Source: Phyto melanocephala (taxonomy: Eukaryota; Arthropoda; Insecta; Diptera; Rhinophoridae). Taken from it: a stretch of 64,000 nucleotides of DNA. The notes beneath the pieces are model-generated. The model saw only the letters and a program-made list of their open reading frames with translations. It searched no databases and was not told the origin of the DNA. The stretch is from contig OW799236.1 in NCBI GenBank assembly GCA_941918925.1, positions 124,122,360 through 124,186,359 on the forward strand, written 5' to 3'. The position numbers were made by a program, and so were the translations under genes. Positions 1-12,034 of this stretch are shown in pieces (within the stretch, counting starts at the first letter, position 1; every line of letters starts with the position of its first letter).

Positions 1-655
1 ATAAAAATTAAATAATGAAAGCGCATCACCGGAGAACGGTTATATCGATTTTACTAATTTTTTCTTAAATTTATCTAAGAAGCTCAAGCATTGTTCTTGT
101 AGAAAATTTTCCTTAAAGTCTGAAGTGGGCGTGGCACCACTTATTCAAGGTCATCAATTTTTGCCACATATTCAGAGTACTTAAGTCCTTATTGTGGGGT
201 ATTATATTAATAACTTGCACAATTGAGCTAAACAACAACAGTAGGCGTGGCACCTACAATTAAAAGATATCTTTGTAGAAAACTATTACATCTCTAATTA
301 CAAAGCTTTGCGTGCTTTAATTTTATCTCATGTGTCTTATTCCAGTCAATAAACGAAACGAGCCGAGCAGGGGAGCATATTTTAAAAACAATAATGTTCC
401 AGATTTTAATCCTGGCATTAGACATTTTAATAATTATTGTACAACTCACTTAAGTGATTGGATAAGATCAATTGAGAGGGCGTGACACTTCCCATACAAA
501 AAAAAAAATATGTTCAATGGCATATCTGCAGAACTAAAGTTGTTATAGGCATTCAATTCTGTATAATTGGGTGCGATATCAGCTTACTTTTTCGGTTACA
601 AAATCGATAGGATCAGAGCAGGGAGCATGGCACCCCCTAATCCTATACATTTGGT
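1..655. mobile_element. Helitron-type repeat relic with repeated GGGCGTGGCACC units
   Basis: The stretch carries several spaced copies of a GTGGGCGTGGCACC-like motif (near 128, 241, 478 and 625), set in AT-rich spacers of roughly 110-150 bp. The same unit structure fills the bounded Helitrons at 16736-18245 and 38902-39497. No terminal TC or CTAG end is visible here, so it is an internal piece or runs off the window. Assignment is by similarity of the repeated unit only. Confidence 0.45.
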
Positions 656-660
656 TTCTT

Positions 661-1815
661 TCTGAAAAACTGTAATCTCTTACGAGCTACTTTCGATCAC
701 AGTTTTTTAATGAGAACAAAAATGGTAAAGGTCTGAGAAGAGTGCGTGATTCCCTTAACACGAATGAAATATTATTTATGACAATTATGGCAGATAATAT
801 TAATATTGATATTTTTTGTTTGGCATGTCTTGTGTTAATGTAACAAAACAATTCAAGCTCTTGTTTAGCCTTGACTGTTATCCACAATTAAAAAAAAAAT
901 TTTACTATTAGGCAAATGAATTTTACAAAAATCATGGGCAAAAATTCCATAAACAAATTCAAAAGTTTTTCTAAAACTCGTCCAACATTTACTCATAATC
1001 CTTGAAACACAAAATGATAACGAAAAAAACTATTCACAAAGTCGGTTATTATTAAATTATACGGTCATTACCAAAACTATAGCACTAACTTACTCTAGTA
1101 TTTGTATAGGTTGTAGAATATGAAAGTTATATTCTTACATCAATATCAGATGCTTCAGTGATGGCAAACAAACTAATGAATTCCTTTTGGGCATTGCTTT
1201 AACATATGCCATTAGTGTTATAAATCTTAAGTAAAAGAAAATAAACAAACATCATAAGGAAGTTCTCTCTTTGGATACATAAACAAAACACTGAGGTATT
1301 ATTTTATCTATTTAAAAACAAAAACATTTCTTTTTGGAAAGACAACAAATAATAAATATTGAAAATAATAAACATTAATAAAATATATTATAAAAATAAT
1401 GTGTGTGTACGTAAAAGTGTGCTTTTATGTATAAACATTAAGGTGGACCCACAAAAGTGATTGATATTAGTGATAATTAATTTTCAATTCATTTAAGTAT
1501 TTCCTAATTTTTCAGTCATTATCACTTGGAGGATAAGAAAAAAAGCAAAATCCGTTTTTTTAATGTTCGAAAATTTTTAAATTATTTTGTAGAGATGTTT
1601 TAAATAGAAAAATTAAAAAGAAATTTTTTTAAACATTTAATGAACTGATGCCGTTTTATTTTTTTTTTGAAAAATCGGCTGCATTAAAAACATTGTTACG
1701 TATTTCTTTAAAAAAAAAAACACTACAATTTTAGGAGCTTTACTTAAAATAATATTGAAATTTTTTTTATTTAAGTCAATGGATGCGAGATCCTTACAGA
1801 CTTTTAGACACTACA
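661..1815. other. AT-rich downstream intron, no feature seen
   Basis: No coding frame, RNA gene or bounded repeat was recognised. The sequence contains many A and T runs, and the short open frame near 687-887 has no protein-like composition. It lies downstream of the for coding exon donor and is most simply intronic. Confidence 0.5.
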
Positions 1816-1820
1816 AATTC

Positions 1821-2590
1821 GTTACACGGCATTCAGACTATGTTACTTGTAACACGTTACTGTAACATGTTACATTTACTTGTGGGCGAAGGGAGTAGAG
1901 AAGGCAGAGACGTTACAAAAGTTACACGATTTCTGTTTTTCATGTTACTTTTTGACGTTTTTCTTTTGACGTTTTCGTTTTTTCTTCTATTTTTCTTTAT
2001 TCTCTTTCGTATATCAAGTGTGCCCCTGTGGACTAGTCAGTAAAGGACAAGTCAGTTGTTTGGGGGTTGCGGGTTCGATTCCCGCCGGAGACTCTGGAAT
2101 TGTCTGCTTCTCTTTCTCTTCTATCCCAAATATTTATATTCTTCTCTCTATTAAGGCGTCACAATGGACCATAATGGTGTTAGAGTGAAGGTGTGAGGGT
2201 AACTTTGCACCAGCCTTACCTACCCACCTACCTTCGTATATCAAACAGGAATGATCCCTCAATTAAGTTTCGTACGATTTCATCACCCATCATGTACAAC
2301 TTTTACCTTGTTTTATTTAAGTTTGACAAATGTTTATGGCTGGATTAGGAGCTAAATTTGATTTAAAATAGCTTATTGGTTTTTTAACACAATTGTGAAT
2401 TCAACAACAATTTTTTTTAATGACAATTGTATAATTGAAATTGAATAAACAACGATACCAAAACAAAAAATAAAAAAAGAGACAAGTTTGTAGTAACATA
2501 ATGTAAATGCTTGAAGTTTTTGGAAGTTACTTTAAAACGAAATAAGAAAAGAGTCATGTTACAAGTAACATAGTCTGAATGCCGTGTTAC
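1821..2590. mobile_element. inverted-repeat DNA element (MITE-like), interrupted by a SINE
   Basis: About 36 nt at 1821-1856 (ending CTTGTAACACG) recur inverted at 2555-2590 with only a few differences; the shared core is ACACGGCATTCAGAC. The interior has no transposase frame. A tRNA-derived SINE sits inside at 2018-2232, so the element predates it. Target-site duplications were not clear, so the superfamily is left open. Confidence 0.6.
2018..2232 (+). mobile_element. tRNA-derived SINE, copy 1
   Basis: The element is bounded by a 12-bp direct repeat TTCGTATATCAA (2006-2017 and 2233-2244), a normal target-site duplication for LINE-driven retroposition. Its head contains a pol III box B, GGTTCGATTCC at 2072-2082, matching the tRNA consensus. 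The head closely resembles the copy at 28562-28717, including GGGGGTTGCGGGTTC and the CCCGCC-GAGACTCTGG run after box B. The tail differs: this copy continues into a C/T-rich then unique body ending CTTACCTACCCACC. It is not a functional tRNA because no cloverleaf of normal length can be drawn around box B. Confidence 0.8.
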
Positions 2591-3990
2591 ATACTTTAAG
2601 TTATTCGAGATAAAAATTATTTTAGATTTTACAATATTAACGTTCAAAGAAAAATCAACATATGTGACAGCGCATAGAGAAAGGGACCTAAGGGTAAAAA
2701 AAAACAAAATTGCACTATTTTTTTTTATGTGGTCAACATCTGAGCATCGAATGAGACCGATCCCAAGCACCAAAAGTGTCTCCTCCCAGAGATATGCGCG
2801 TTTTATAAAAGTGAAGTCGACGATTCTAAGCGCAAATAGAAAGGGACCTAACGGTAAAATTTATTTATTTTAATTTTTTCCCCTACTAAATTAACAAAAT
2901 AACTTGATTTTACGAAACTACAAAAAATTAATTTTTTTCCTTATGAACAATTTAAAAAAATAGAAAAATCATTTAATCTTTAAAATGGCTCTCCTCAACA
3001 AAACCTGTTTTTAACTTTAGGTCCCGTACAAATTCTTAGGTTCGGTACAAATTCTTAAAAACGGATCAGAGTTGGTATAATTTCTTCTGAAAGCTTTGAC
3101 AGATAGTGGATAACAATAACGTGTAGAACGAGATGGTACATTAAACAAGATATTGGAAATCAAGAAATCAGAGCATACATTTCCCTTTATTAAATTGAGG
3201 ACAAACGTGACATTTAGCATTGTTCTTTGACTTTTAAGCGTTGGCAGCTTTTAAAGAGCAAGTCTAGTAGTATAAGGCGGCATGTTTAACGGATTCCAGT
3301 TAAGGCCTCAAAGAAAAAATAACAGGAATTGTTTTTGACATTATAGTATTTAGAGATTTTACAGAACATTTACAAATCTTTAGGAAATGTTCGTTTTGAC
3401 AGTTAAATAGGTCTTTTAAATACTTTTAATTTGGTACTAAATTTATTGTCGCCCCTAATCCTATTCTGCTCAAATAAAAAAAAAACGCTTATTTTTTAAA
3501 AGACCCAGAAAAAAGTCAACTTTTTTCTAGAAAACAAAACGGTATAAGTAAATTAGCAATTAAGTACGATTTCGAAAAAAAAAAATTGTTTTTAAGACAA
3601 AAATAAATTATTTGCAATGAATTGAAAGTTTTTGTACCAAATTTTTTCCATTCAAATGTGTGCTGCCTCTGTATAAATAAATTTATTTATAAAATTATGT
3701 TTATTTTTAATAATTTGCTAGAACAACTCAAAACAAATTGAAATTTATATGTATGTATGTTTGTATACATATACAAAAAAAAACATAAACATAAAAATTT
3801 AAAAAAAAAATCGTATTTTGTTGAATTCTTTTTTCAAAATTTTTTTTTTTATATAAGAACGGACGGCATTAGTAGAACTTAAAAATTAGTGTCTATAAAA
3901 AGAAACTAAATTAACAGCTGACAGTTTAAGGTTAGTAAAAATTAAGCACTTTTTCTTTCATAGAGGGTGCAGAGTTTTTTTTTTGTTTGT
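2591..3990. other. AT-rich intron with a 30-bp direct repeat
   Basis: No gene was seen. A roughly 30-bp sequence containing AAAGGGACCTAA-GGTAAAA occurs at 2670-2700 and again at 2830-2860 in the same orientation. The rest is A/T runs without recognised elements. The open frames here do not match any protein family I know, and none resembles the missing for exons. Confidence 0.5.
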
Positions 3991-3992
3991 TT

Positions 3993-4155
3993 TATACCCC
4001 ATAAAGTATATTTTTTCTGAAAGCTTATGAATTGAGAAGTCGATTGAGCAATGTCCGTGTGTTGCTTGAAATCTACTTTTAGAAACCTTCACATGTTGCA
4101 CAGATCTACAATCAACACAATCTTTTGAAAATATTCGGGAATGCTGGAAATTGAA
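3993..4155 (-). repeat. partial copy of the TATACCCTTCAC repeat family
   Basis: The sequence after TATACCCC follows the minus-strand body of the family at 25323-26080: ATAAAGTATA, TTTCTGAAAGCTTATGAAT, a GTCGATT block, CCGTGTGTTG and ATATTC-GGAATG. It is diverged and stops where the family's AT-rich half would begin. It is a truncated old copy. Confidence 0.6.
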
Positions 4156-4993
4156 TTTAAATCTAGCAATTAAATATGACTGCCTGTACTTCTGCCCATA
4201 TTTTTACTACAAAAATTAGCAATTTTCGGCTCTAAATAGTTGACACATTATTTACTATCTATTTATGTTATGATATGTTTATATTGGCAAAGTAGACAAA
4301 CATTATTTGGAAAAACGTATTTATACTTATATATCAGGTTCCTCAAGCTCCTAAATAATTTGTGGATAATATAGTGACACCGTATTGCCAGCTGTAGTCT
4401 CGAAAATTATTTTTAAGAATAAAAAGAAAAATTCACTTAAAAAAGTGGGATTGCCCTTTATTTATTATTCTGTGGTAATGGAAAAATTTAGCAAAAGTGC
4501 ATATGTGCTATAAAATTGCTAGAGCTCTTGTTGATCTCTTTCAACATGACCCTACCATTTGTATCTAAACACTATGTTTTCATAAAATAAAATTAAAAAA
4601 TAAGTTTAAAAAATGTGTTGTTTTTGAACACTCTGGAGTATATTTAGTTTCGAGGCACATAATTTGAATTTTTGATATTTTAAGTGGCTTATTTATTTAG
4701 CTAAGAGAAAAATCAGTAATGAACTTCAATTAACACACACACACAGAAAATCGATTTAATAGGTTAATTGGAATTTTTCCTTATCAAGTGATCTTTTTTT
4801 TTTTAAATAAAAGTTTTAAAATTTATACTTATATAATTAAATAATCGTGATCACCAAGAACAGCCAGTAATATTGTGCAAACAATACTGACTCAACATGC
4901 CATACAAATTTTATCAACAACTTTTATCGAAATATTTTAAAATATTTGTAAATTTTTGAAAAGCACTGGATAATAGCATTTTATTGTACTCAC
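4156..4993. other. for: intron immediately downstream of the for exon
   Basis: The first intronic bases on the minus strand are GTGAGT at 4993-4988. The remainder is AT-rich with a short CA run near 4733-4746. No further for exon was recognised between here and position 1. Confidence 0.6.
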
Positions 4994-6576
4994 TTGTCAT
5001 CCTTATCATATTTGGGGAACGTAACATTATCCAACAGTACAGATGATTCACTCTGTGGTTCAGCTGAAATACCCTGAGCACGCTGTCGCTGAAATGATTG
5101 ACCAGATTTGCGAACACTAACATTAGACCCAGCACCACCGCTGGCCACACCACCACATGGCGTTGTGGCTCCACTGCGCGAGAATGGGAATACACTCTGA
5201 AATTTATCCAAATGAGATTTAAGTTCAGCTATTTCCGTATCCCTGCACTGCAGGGCACGTTGCATTTCCTGGATTTTGAAATCCTTGGCATGTATTATCT
5301 GTATGAGTCGCTCCTCTTGGACTGTGGCCGGCACATACGAACTACTTAGTAAATTAACGCCACCTGCGGCAGGATGCATAATGGTGGTAGCGGGGGCTGT
5401 ATTTGTTTGATTTGCAATGCACAAGCCTTGCATTTGTCCGGCTATGTTGTGAGTGGTGGGTGAAGAGGCGAAGATACCCTGCGTTTGGGCTTGCAGTTGT
5501 TGAAGTTGCTGGTAACGTTGTTGCAGCTGTAGCTCCTGTTGGTGTAGAATATTGCGGGTTTGTAAATTTGGATCGGCGTTTATTTGTTGGGCACCCGTCG
5601 GCACAGTTCCGTAAATAAGCGTATGCGTTAACACGTCCGAGGTATGCAAGGGCAATGATAATTGTATATCACCGCGGCCAGATGTGTTGGTTTCTATTAG
5701 CGCTGGCAAATTATTGTTGTTCACAAGACCCAGATCGGGTTGAAACTGTATGTTTGCGTTCTGTTCTTGCTGCATTTTAGCTATTTTCTCTTCTCCGTTT
5801 ATATTGACGGTCGGCTGACTCTCTGTTTCTTCTGTTTGCTGACGCAGTTGAAAATCTTCGACGTTATGACGCAATTCCGTAGCAACGACGTTTGTGTCAA
5901 CGTTCTGCTGCTGATTTTCACTATTAAAATTATTATCTTGATCTCTTTTCTCTAGTTGTTTTTCTTTTGTTTTAGCAGTAGCTTTTGTTTTTGTTGTAAA
6001 TATTGCTTCAGTTGTATTCTCTTGAGGGAAAATTTCCGCCTTTTCACTTGTATGTTTTTCCACGAAATTTTTGGTGGACGTGGCTGTTGCTGCCAACTTT
6101 TGCTCACTTCTAAGGGAATTTAATGGTCCACTATGACTACAAAGATTCTGCCAGCTTTCTTTTTCTCTTGTATTGATTTGTTTTGTGTGCTGTTGTGTAT
6201 CTTTTATTTGCTGACAATTTCCTTTATCAATTTGTTTAAATACTTTTCTATTGTTGTTTATTAAGTGGGCATCTAGAGCATTTAATAAGGCACCATCGGT
6301 TGGATCTATTGTCGCAACAGATCTGTGTATATTTGTGGTATCGTAACTAAGTTTATCTATTTCGGTTTCGATTTTTGTTTTATTTCTATTTGTTGTGCAA
6401 GAAGGAGTTGTTGTGATAACATTTGTTGTTGTAGATATTGGAGTATCCGTTTTTGTATAAACATTATTTGGTGGTTGACTGAGATTGTGATTTGTACATG
6501 TAGCATCGTTGGCTGTATTGTCTAATGAGGCTGGCCTCTGTCTAGCGAAGCACAGCCGATCAAAACAAATACGCAT
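4994..6576 (-). CDS. for: foraging (cGMP-dependent protein kinase), large N-terminal coding exon
   Basis: Foraging encodes a cytosolic serine/threonine kinase activated by cGMP. The exon encodes 527 complete residues plus the first two bases of codon 528, and reads to a GTGAGT splice donor at 4993-4988. The N-terminus MRICFDRLCFARQRP resembles the long Drosophila for isoform. Residues about 40-400 are Thr/Asn/Gln-rich and low in complexity, with a Gln/Leu stretch near 345-365. Residues about 420-462 form a heptad coiled coil (EERLIQIIHAKDFKIQ onward) that dimerises PKG I-type kinases. Residues 499-507 are RAQGISAEP, the PKG I alpha-type autoinhibitory pseudosubstrate, followed by SVLLDNVTFPKYDKDD, typical of the segment before the first cyclic-nucleotide domain. 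The cyclic-nucleotide and kinase domains are on exons outside the window. The start is the first ATG after the acceptor. Met382 (MQGLC) aligns roughly with where I recall a shorter Drosophila isoform starting, so an internal start is possible. Confidence 0.95.
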
Positions 6577-6660
6577 CCAAGCGATTTTGACGTTTAAACG
6601 CAGATGAGTTGTGGTTTATCAACACAAAAGCCCTGCAAATGGGGGGAAAAAATAACAATT
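6577..6660 (-). other. for: 5' UTR segment and splice acceptor of the for coding exon
   Basis: Just upstream of the start codon the minus strand reads a pyrimidine tract (TTATTTTTTCCCCCC) then ATTTGCAG, with the AG at 6634-6633. The exon therefore starts at 6632 and carries 56 nt of 5' UTR before the ATG. This shows that transcription of this isoform starts further upstream and that a non-coding first exon is spliced on. It also makes the DNA above 6633 intron up to the next exon, which I could not locate. Confidence 0.8.
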
Positions 6661-7970
6661 AATAATAAATATGTGAAGAAAGTGAAATATGTTCATACAG
6701 TTGTATGCGTGTATAGTGTTATCAGTAATTCTTCTTTACTTTAATTAATAAACAAACCCTATGTATTTATGTAACTACAACTTATTTGCTATTTGACCTA
6801 CATACAAACATGCATACATATGAAAGTAGTAAGTGGTAGTAGATACGTTTAATTCACTATCTCTAACTCAATATATTTGCATATTTATTTTGCTGTTCAA
6901 AATTAGTGTTCTCAATGAGAGATAAAATTAGAAATAATTATGCAAGCAGGGCTAATCACATTGTCTATAAAATGGAATTAAAAGTTAACAAAAACAATTT
7001 TATGTTTTTTGAAATGTTCCCTTTAATTTGAAATTGTGTCATGATTCCAAAGTTTTTTTTTTAATTAGACATTCAAGCTAAACATTGTGACAATTTTAGC
7101 GTTATCTTTTTATGTAAAAATAGTTGACACAGGTGGTAAAGTTAATAAAAAAAGGAACATGACAGAATATTAACAGTTAGTAGTGGTTAACCCACAACTC
7201 GATAACTTCCTTATATATATTTACTGTGCTGACAAGAGATTCTGTAATGTCATATTGTCGTAATGTTCTATGATTTAACTTTGGTTTAGATTTTATTTAG
7301 TGCTTTTCATACAAAAAAAAAATGTTCTACAATAATTTTCTGTATAAATACCTGCGCTGACCGGCTAAGAGCTAGCTAAGTCCAGTCGTCAACAACTTTT
7401 TCGAGTTGTAGGCTAAAAGGTCTAATATTTAAGCAAAACCGTTTCATACTTTCGCACAAGTTTTTGCCTCCAAAAAAAGTTGTTGGCGCAGATCTCTGTC
7501 AATTATTATATATTTATTCTTCAAAAACATTTCGCAAAAACCAGGCGGCAAATACAAGTCGGTCGTAATTTCAATCGAAGGTTCGAATTTTCTTTGATTT
7601 TGGTATAAAGATTCGAATAAAAATTCCATTTCCATTAGTTAACGAAGGCTGCAATAAGCTCGCAATTACTAGTTTTTAACTTATTTAAAAGGTTGTTAAT
7701 ATGTCTTTAACTAAAACGTAAAACTAACAACAAGTTCAAAATCGAATTTTGTGGTACTTCTGGATTTTAGAATTACCCATTTATACATATTAATTTTTTT
7801 TTCTTACACCAAGCATGGAAAATAATAAACCACCCTCTCCCCCCACGTTTTCAACTTCACAATGATGAACTTGTTTTAGAGTAGTTTCCATAACATCTTT
7901 TAAAATTTGCCGCTGTAACGCTTGAATTTCTGCGACAATGCCTTTTACATAAATAATAAAAAAAAAATAA
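6661..7970. other. intron upstream of the for coding exon, no feature seen
   Basis: About 1.3 kb of AT-rich sequence without a recognisable gene or bounded repeat. Two open frames of about 60 codons (7444-7635 and 7790-7975, minus) have no family resemblance, and the second runs into the neighbouring repeat. Confidence 0.5.
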
Positions 7971-8726
7971 AACAAGTAACAGTGCTATATTCGGCCGTGC
8001 CGAATCTTATATACCCTTTACAACGTGTAGTCATGCAATAGCAATTGTTTGTATCACCATTCATCTCATATAAAATACGTACATATGTATATACTGGTTA
8101 GAATAAATGTGGCATCGAATCCCAGCTGAGCCAAAAAAATTTTATTTTATATAATATATTATTTATATTTTGTTATTATTTTTTTTTATATTTTTTTTTT
8201 AATTTTTTTAAAAAATTTTTTTGAAAAAATTTTTAAAAAATTGTTTAAAATTTTTTTTAAATTATTTTAAAATTTTTTTTTTGTAATTTTTTTTATTATT
8301 TTTTTTATTTTTAATATTTTTTCTTTTTGTAATTTTTTCTTTTTTTGTATGGTTTTTACATATATTTATGTATGTATGTTGTTGTTGTAATTGTGTAAAA
8401 AAACGAGGTGGTCGTGGTTTTTTGCTCATATCTCAGAAAGTTATTGGGCGATTGTGCTGAATTTCAATAGCGATTCATTCCTGAATATTTCCAAGAGATT
8501 GATACCATATAGAGATCTGAGGAACATATAGTTGCTTCTAAAAGTTGATTTCAACCAACACACGGACAGACGGGCAGACGGACAGACGGTCAGGGCTTAA
8601 TCGACTCCTCTATTCATAAGCTTTCAGAAAATATATACTTTATGGGGTCGGAAATGAAAATTGTAGAAATTACAAACGGAATGACAAAGCTATATATACC
8701 CTTGTGCACCACAGGTGAAGGGTATA
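7971..8726 (+). mobile_element. full copy of the ~750 bp TATACCCTTCAC repeat family
   Basis: The copy starts AACAAGTAACAGTGC and runs through the small palindrome CGGCCGTGCCG and ATATACCCTT. It then has an AT-only stretch at about 8140-8345, a GGACAGACGG microsatellite near 8565-8595, and ends CACAGGTGAAGGGTATA. The internal ends ATACCCTT-AC and GGTGAAGGGTAT are short inverted repeats. It is nearly identical to the inverted copy at 25323-26080, and related pieces occur at 3993, 12035, 12580, 24592 and 40995. There is no coding capacity, so it is a non-autonomous family of unknown superfamily. Confidence 0.75.
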
Positions 8727-9262
8727 AAAAATAGTCAGGTGCTGACAAATCTTTCTAATTACACTCTTAAAAAAATTTGACTTAAAAGTGCTATTGTGCA
8801 CTGTGGGCATTGGCTTCGCCTGCTGTAACCATATCTCAAATCTGTTTTCAAAAGTAATACATAAAAAGTGTTCTATCAAAAACCGATACCACTCTCTATT
8901 TATGGTTACAGCATTTCCATCCATCCATTTTGGTAGAAGTAAAGTCCAGTGATATTTTCAAATGTAATGCCTCATCATACATCTCCATACATACATACAA
9001 TGGGAAGCAATTGGCGTCAATAAATTGCTCTTGGAGTTTGAATCCTTCAGAGGGCGAAATTCTGACGTTTAAACAATAAAATTTTATTTTTTTAGTTCTT
9101 TGTTCAGTTGTGAATCTCTTCACTATTTATTGTCCGGGTGTTGTTTATATAATTTGAAAAAATATATACATATATGGGGGGCCTTTGTTGGACTTTAAAA
9201 GGTGGAATAGCATTCATTTTTATTTTCAATATTTAAAACATTCTTCCAAAGTACTGATGGCC

Positions 9263-9737
9263 TTACTTACATCAAACACTACGTACAACGAGCTGCTAAC
9301 TAGAATGCCGATTAGCTTGGCAGCTCGTTGGCAGAGTTTATTTATAAGAAACTTTTATCCATCTGCCAACTTTTCATAACTCAACTCTGAAATTGCAAGA
9401 TACCCCTCAAAAAAGCAACCATTTTTTGTATATCATCCCTGATTTGACATTTTTTGTTTTTCCATTAATACTAACAATTTTTTAAATTGAAAACTAAATT
9501 AAAAAAATAAACCAACAATATAATTTTTTATAAAAATGGAAAAGCAAGGCAAGGTATGTAAATGGGAACAGGATGAAAAGTCAGGTAAAAAAATATCAGT
9601 ATCTAAAACAAAAACACAGAACAGCTGTTTTTTTACAAGTTGGCAAACGTTTGGCAGCTCGTTAACAAAAGTTTAGCAAATCGTTAACCAGAGTTTGGCA
9701 TGAATGAATAAACTTTGTTATGAATAAGGCCGTAAGT
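9263..9737. repeat. degenerate inverted-repeat element with GAGCTGCC motifs
   Basis: The motif GGCAGCTCGTT and its complement occur near 9283, 9325 and 9653, and the flanks carry GGCCTTA-like ends (9262 and rc at about 9728-9735). The right end GGCCTTATTCATAA resembles the palindromic MITE at 35664-35780. The arms are not collinear over a long stretch, so this is a weak call. Confidence 0.3.
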
Positions 9738-10185
9738 CTTTAACGCAAACTGTGAAAAATTTACGTGAAATATATCCTAAAAGAGATCGCCTTTTAGTTA
9801 AGTTTGTGCGTCAATTTGTGAAGCGATTTCATGAACATGAATCGTTATTGAACAAAACCACCCTTGCACATTCTCGTTCAGTGCGTTGAATTAAAAACAT
9901 TGCTGCTGTAACTGACTATGTGCAAGAACATTCATCAGCATCAACTCGTCATCGTTCTCAGGAACTGAACACTTCTCGCACTTCTTTGAGAAGAATTTTG
10001 CTTAAATGAAAAATTTAGTTGATCGGTCGGGGTATTGCCGAGTCAGTCGTGGTAGTCATATGAATGATATTGTGTTCCATTCTTAAATCACAAAATTCAA
10101 TCTTTTCAATAAAACCAGAAATTTTAAAAAAATAATCGGTACTTTTTTATAGCCGATTTAAATTAAAAATTACCCAACCTGTACA
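9738..10185 (+). pseudogene. mariner-family transposase relic, internally deleted
   Basis: Conceptual translation from about 9738 gives SLTQTVKNLREIYPK, then VKFVRQFVKRFHEHESL, then IAAVTDYVQEHSSAST and HRSQELNTSRTSLRRILLK. This order matches the DNA-binding N-terminal half of mariner-type transposases. It then jumps straight to a C-terminal-like GYCRVSRGSHMNDIVF followed by a stop, so the DDE catalytic core is missing. A stop interrupts the frame before IAAV. It is a non-autonomous relic. Confidence 0.7.
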
Positions 10186-10189
10186 TAAA

Positions 10190-12030
10190 CGAAAAATTTA
10201 TTTCATTTTTAAGTCCCATGATGACTTTTGGCCCACCCTGTGTGTCAAGCATTTCCAAAACAAATTCCAAAATTTTTAAACACTTTCGATAAATATTTGT
10301 TTTTTTTTTAATTCTGAATAAATTCTTCATTTATTGACAATTTTTTATTTCCTAAAGGCCATTTGCATATTTTTTTATGCAATTTTTAAAAATAGACATT
10401 TACATTAAACACATAAAACACATGAACGTTAGTTTAACGGTAGGCTGACATATAAAAGTGTCGCCGCAAGTTAAACATTTTTATCGTTAAATTTTTTATT
10501 AAAGTGTAAGACAAAACAAAAACTAAATGATCACCAATCGTAGACCAATAAATAAATGAACTAAATTCTGATTGGATGCAAAAGGCAACAATTACTTTAT
10601 TTCAATAAATACAACATTAAAAGTGTGCTGTAGCATATGTGTATGTTTATGTACATACATACAAACATACTTGTAGTATATGCATAAATTTAAAAATGCA
10701 TGTATGCATGCATGTATATAAATAGTGTATTAGGGTATTCAAAATAAAAATTTAACCTTTGCGATTATTGTCTATTAATCTTACAAGTAATTCAGATTTC
10801 AAGTAAATTAAAACTAAGTTAATCGATTCAATTGGCAAAAATTTATTAATTTTTAAATCCTAGCAGATACCATGTAACAGTTGCATATTTGAATCCAGTG
10901 CCACTATTATGACAAAAATCCAAACTTTTGTTACAAGTTGCTATTGGTTTGTTTTTTTTGTTTTTTTTTTTCCTCCTATAATGAATATGTTGTGGCACCA
11001 TTTGCGACCAACACGTTTTATTTTGTTTTACTCTCTAGAACATTAAAAAAAAAATAATAATAAAATAAAACCTCTAAGATGAATAAGTTTTATAATGTCG
11101 ATGTTGTTTAAATATGCTTTTTGTTGCCAACATGCGTATGTCAGACAACTACATTGTATGAATGTTTTTGCTATAAAAGACTAATTTTATTTGTTGAAAA
11201 CCAGTAGAAGGGGTGAAGTAATTTTTATACAATTTTAATTTTACTTATGGATCGTGAAAAATATTATTTTTGCAACAATTATCCACCAAAAACGACACTA
11301 CTAGAGGTTGTGTGTATGTGGTTTTAAATTGGCGAAAAAATAGGTTTTTATATTCCAAGAATATACATCTAATAAAAATGCTTGTGTAAGTATAACAAAT
11401 TGAAGCGGATACAGTATACACTGACTTAAAAAAGTAGTTATCCATTTTTTGAGCTTTTTATTTTTATTTAACTACACACAAAATTAATTTAATTTTTTTT
11501 AAGTTTGGTATTTTAAATTTAATTATTTTACCATACAAAAATATCCCAGAAAACAATTTTGCACTAGTTTTAAGTGAATATTATTTTTCATGACTTCTAA
11601 TTCTTAAGTGTGCTTCAAAATACATGCAAGCAAAAAAACTCAAAAAACTCATATAAACAAACATTCTTTTCATCTATTATGCATGCGTTCTATTCACTTA
11701 TTAAAATGAAGTGAATTTTATTAATATATTTATATAAACACATGGTCTCCATATATGCATTCATGATTTTTTTTTCCTGGGATTATAAGAATCAGAACAA
11801 CAATTCATTTCCTGATGATCCTACACAAGAAAGTACCGAAATATTGAGAAAGTTCATAAAAATTAGAGAACATTATTTTTATTACAAAAAAGAACTCAAC
11901 TTAAATAAATTTTTCGTATTTATTTGAATTATTTTTAAGTTTAAATATTTATATTCGAAATTCTCACAAAATAATTTTTAACTAATTTTTTTAATTATTT
12001 GACTGGTTCATTAATTTTTAAATTCAATTT
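10190..12030. other. AT-rich non-coding DNA, no feature seen
   Basis: No gene, RNA gene or bounded repeat was recognised. Short ATGT/ACAT microsatellite-like runs occur near 10640-10715. Two open frames of about 60 codons (11245-11445 minus, 11742-11927 plus) have no family resemblance. Confidence 0.5.
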
Positions 12031-12034
12031 TTTT

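Noticed and set aside
2018..2100. A tRNA gene around the box B at 2072
   Set aside because: The cloverleaf cannot be completed and the sequence is part of a SINE bounded by target-site duplications; the same applies at 28562.
1..4990. Downstream for exons (cyclic-nucleotide or kinase domains)
   Set aside because: I looked on the minus strand for motifs such as the ERSRELIKAAI segment and found no match, so they must lie outside the window.
5098..5955. Plus-strand frames opposite the for exon (5098-5349, 5403-5618, 5740-5955)
   Set aside because: They are antisense shadows of the for coding exon and have Cys/Phe/Val-rich, non-protein-like composition.
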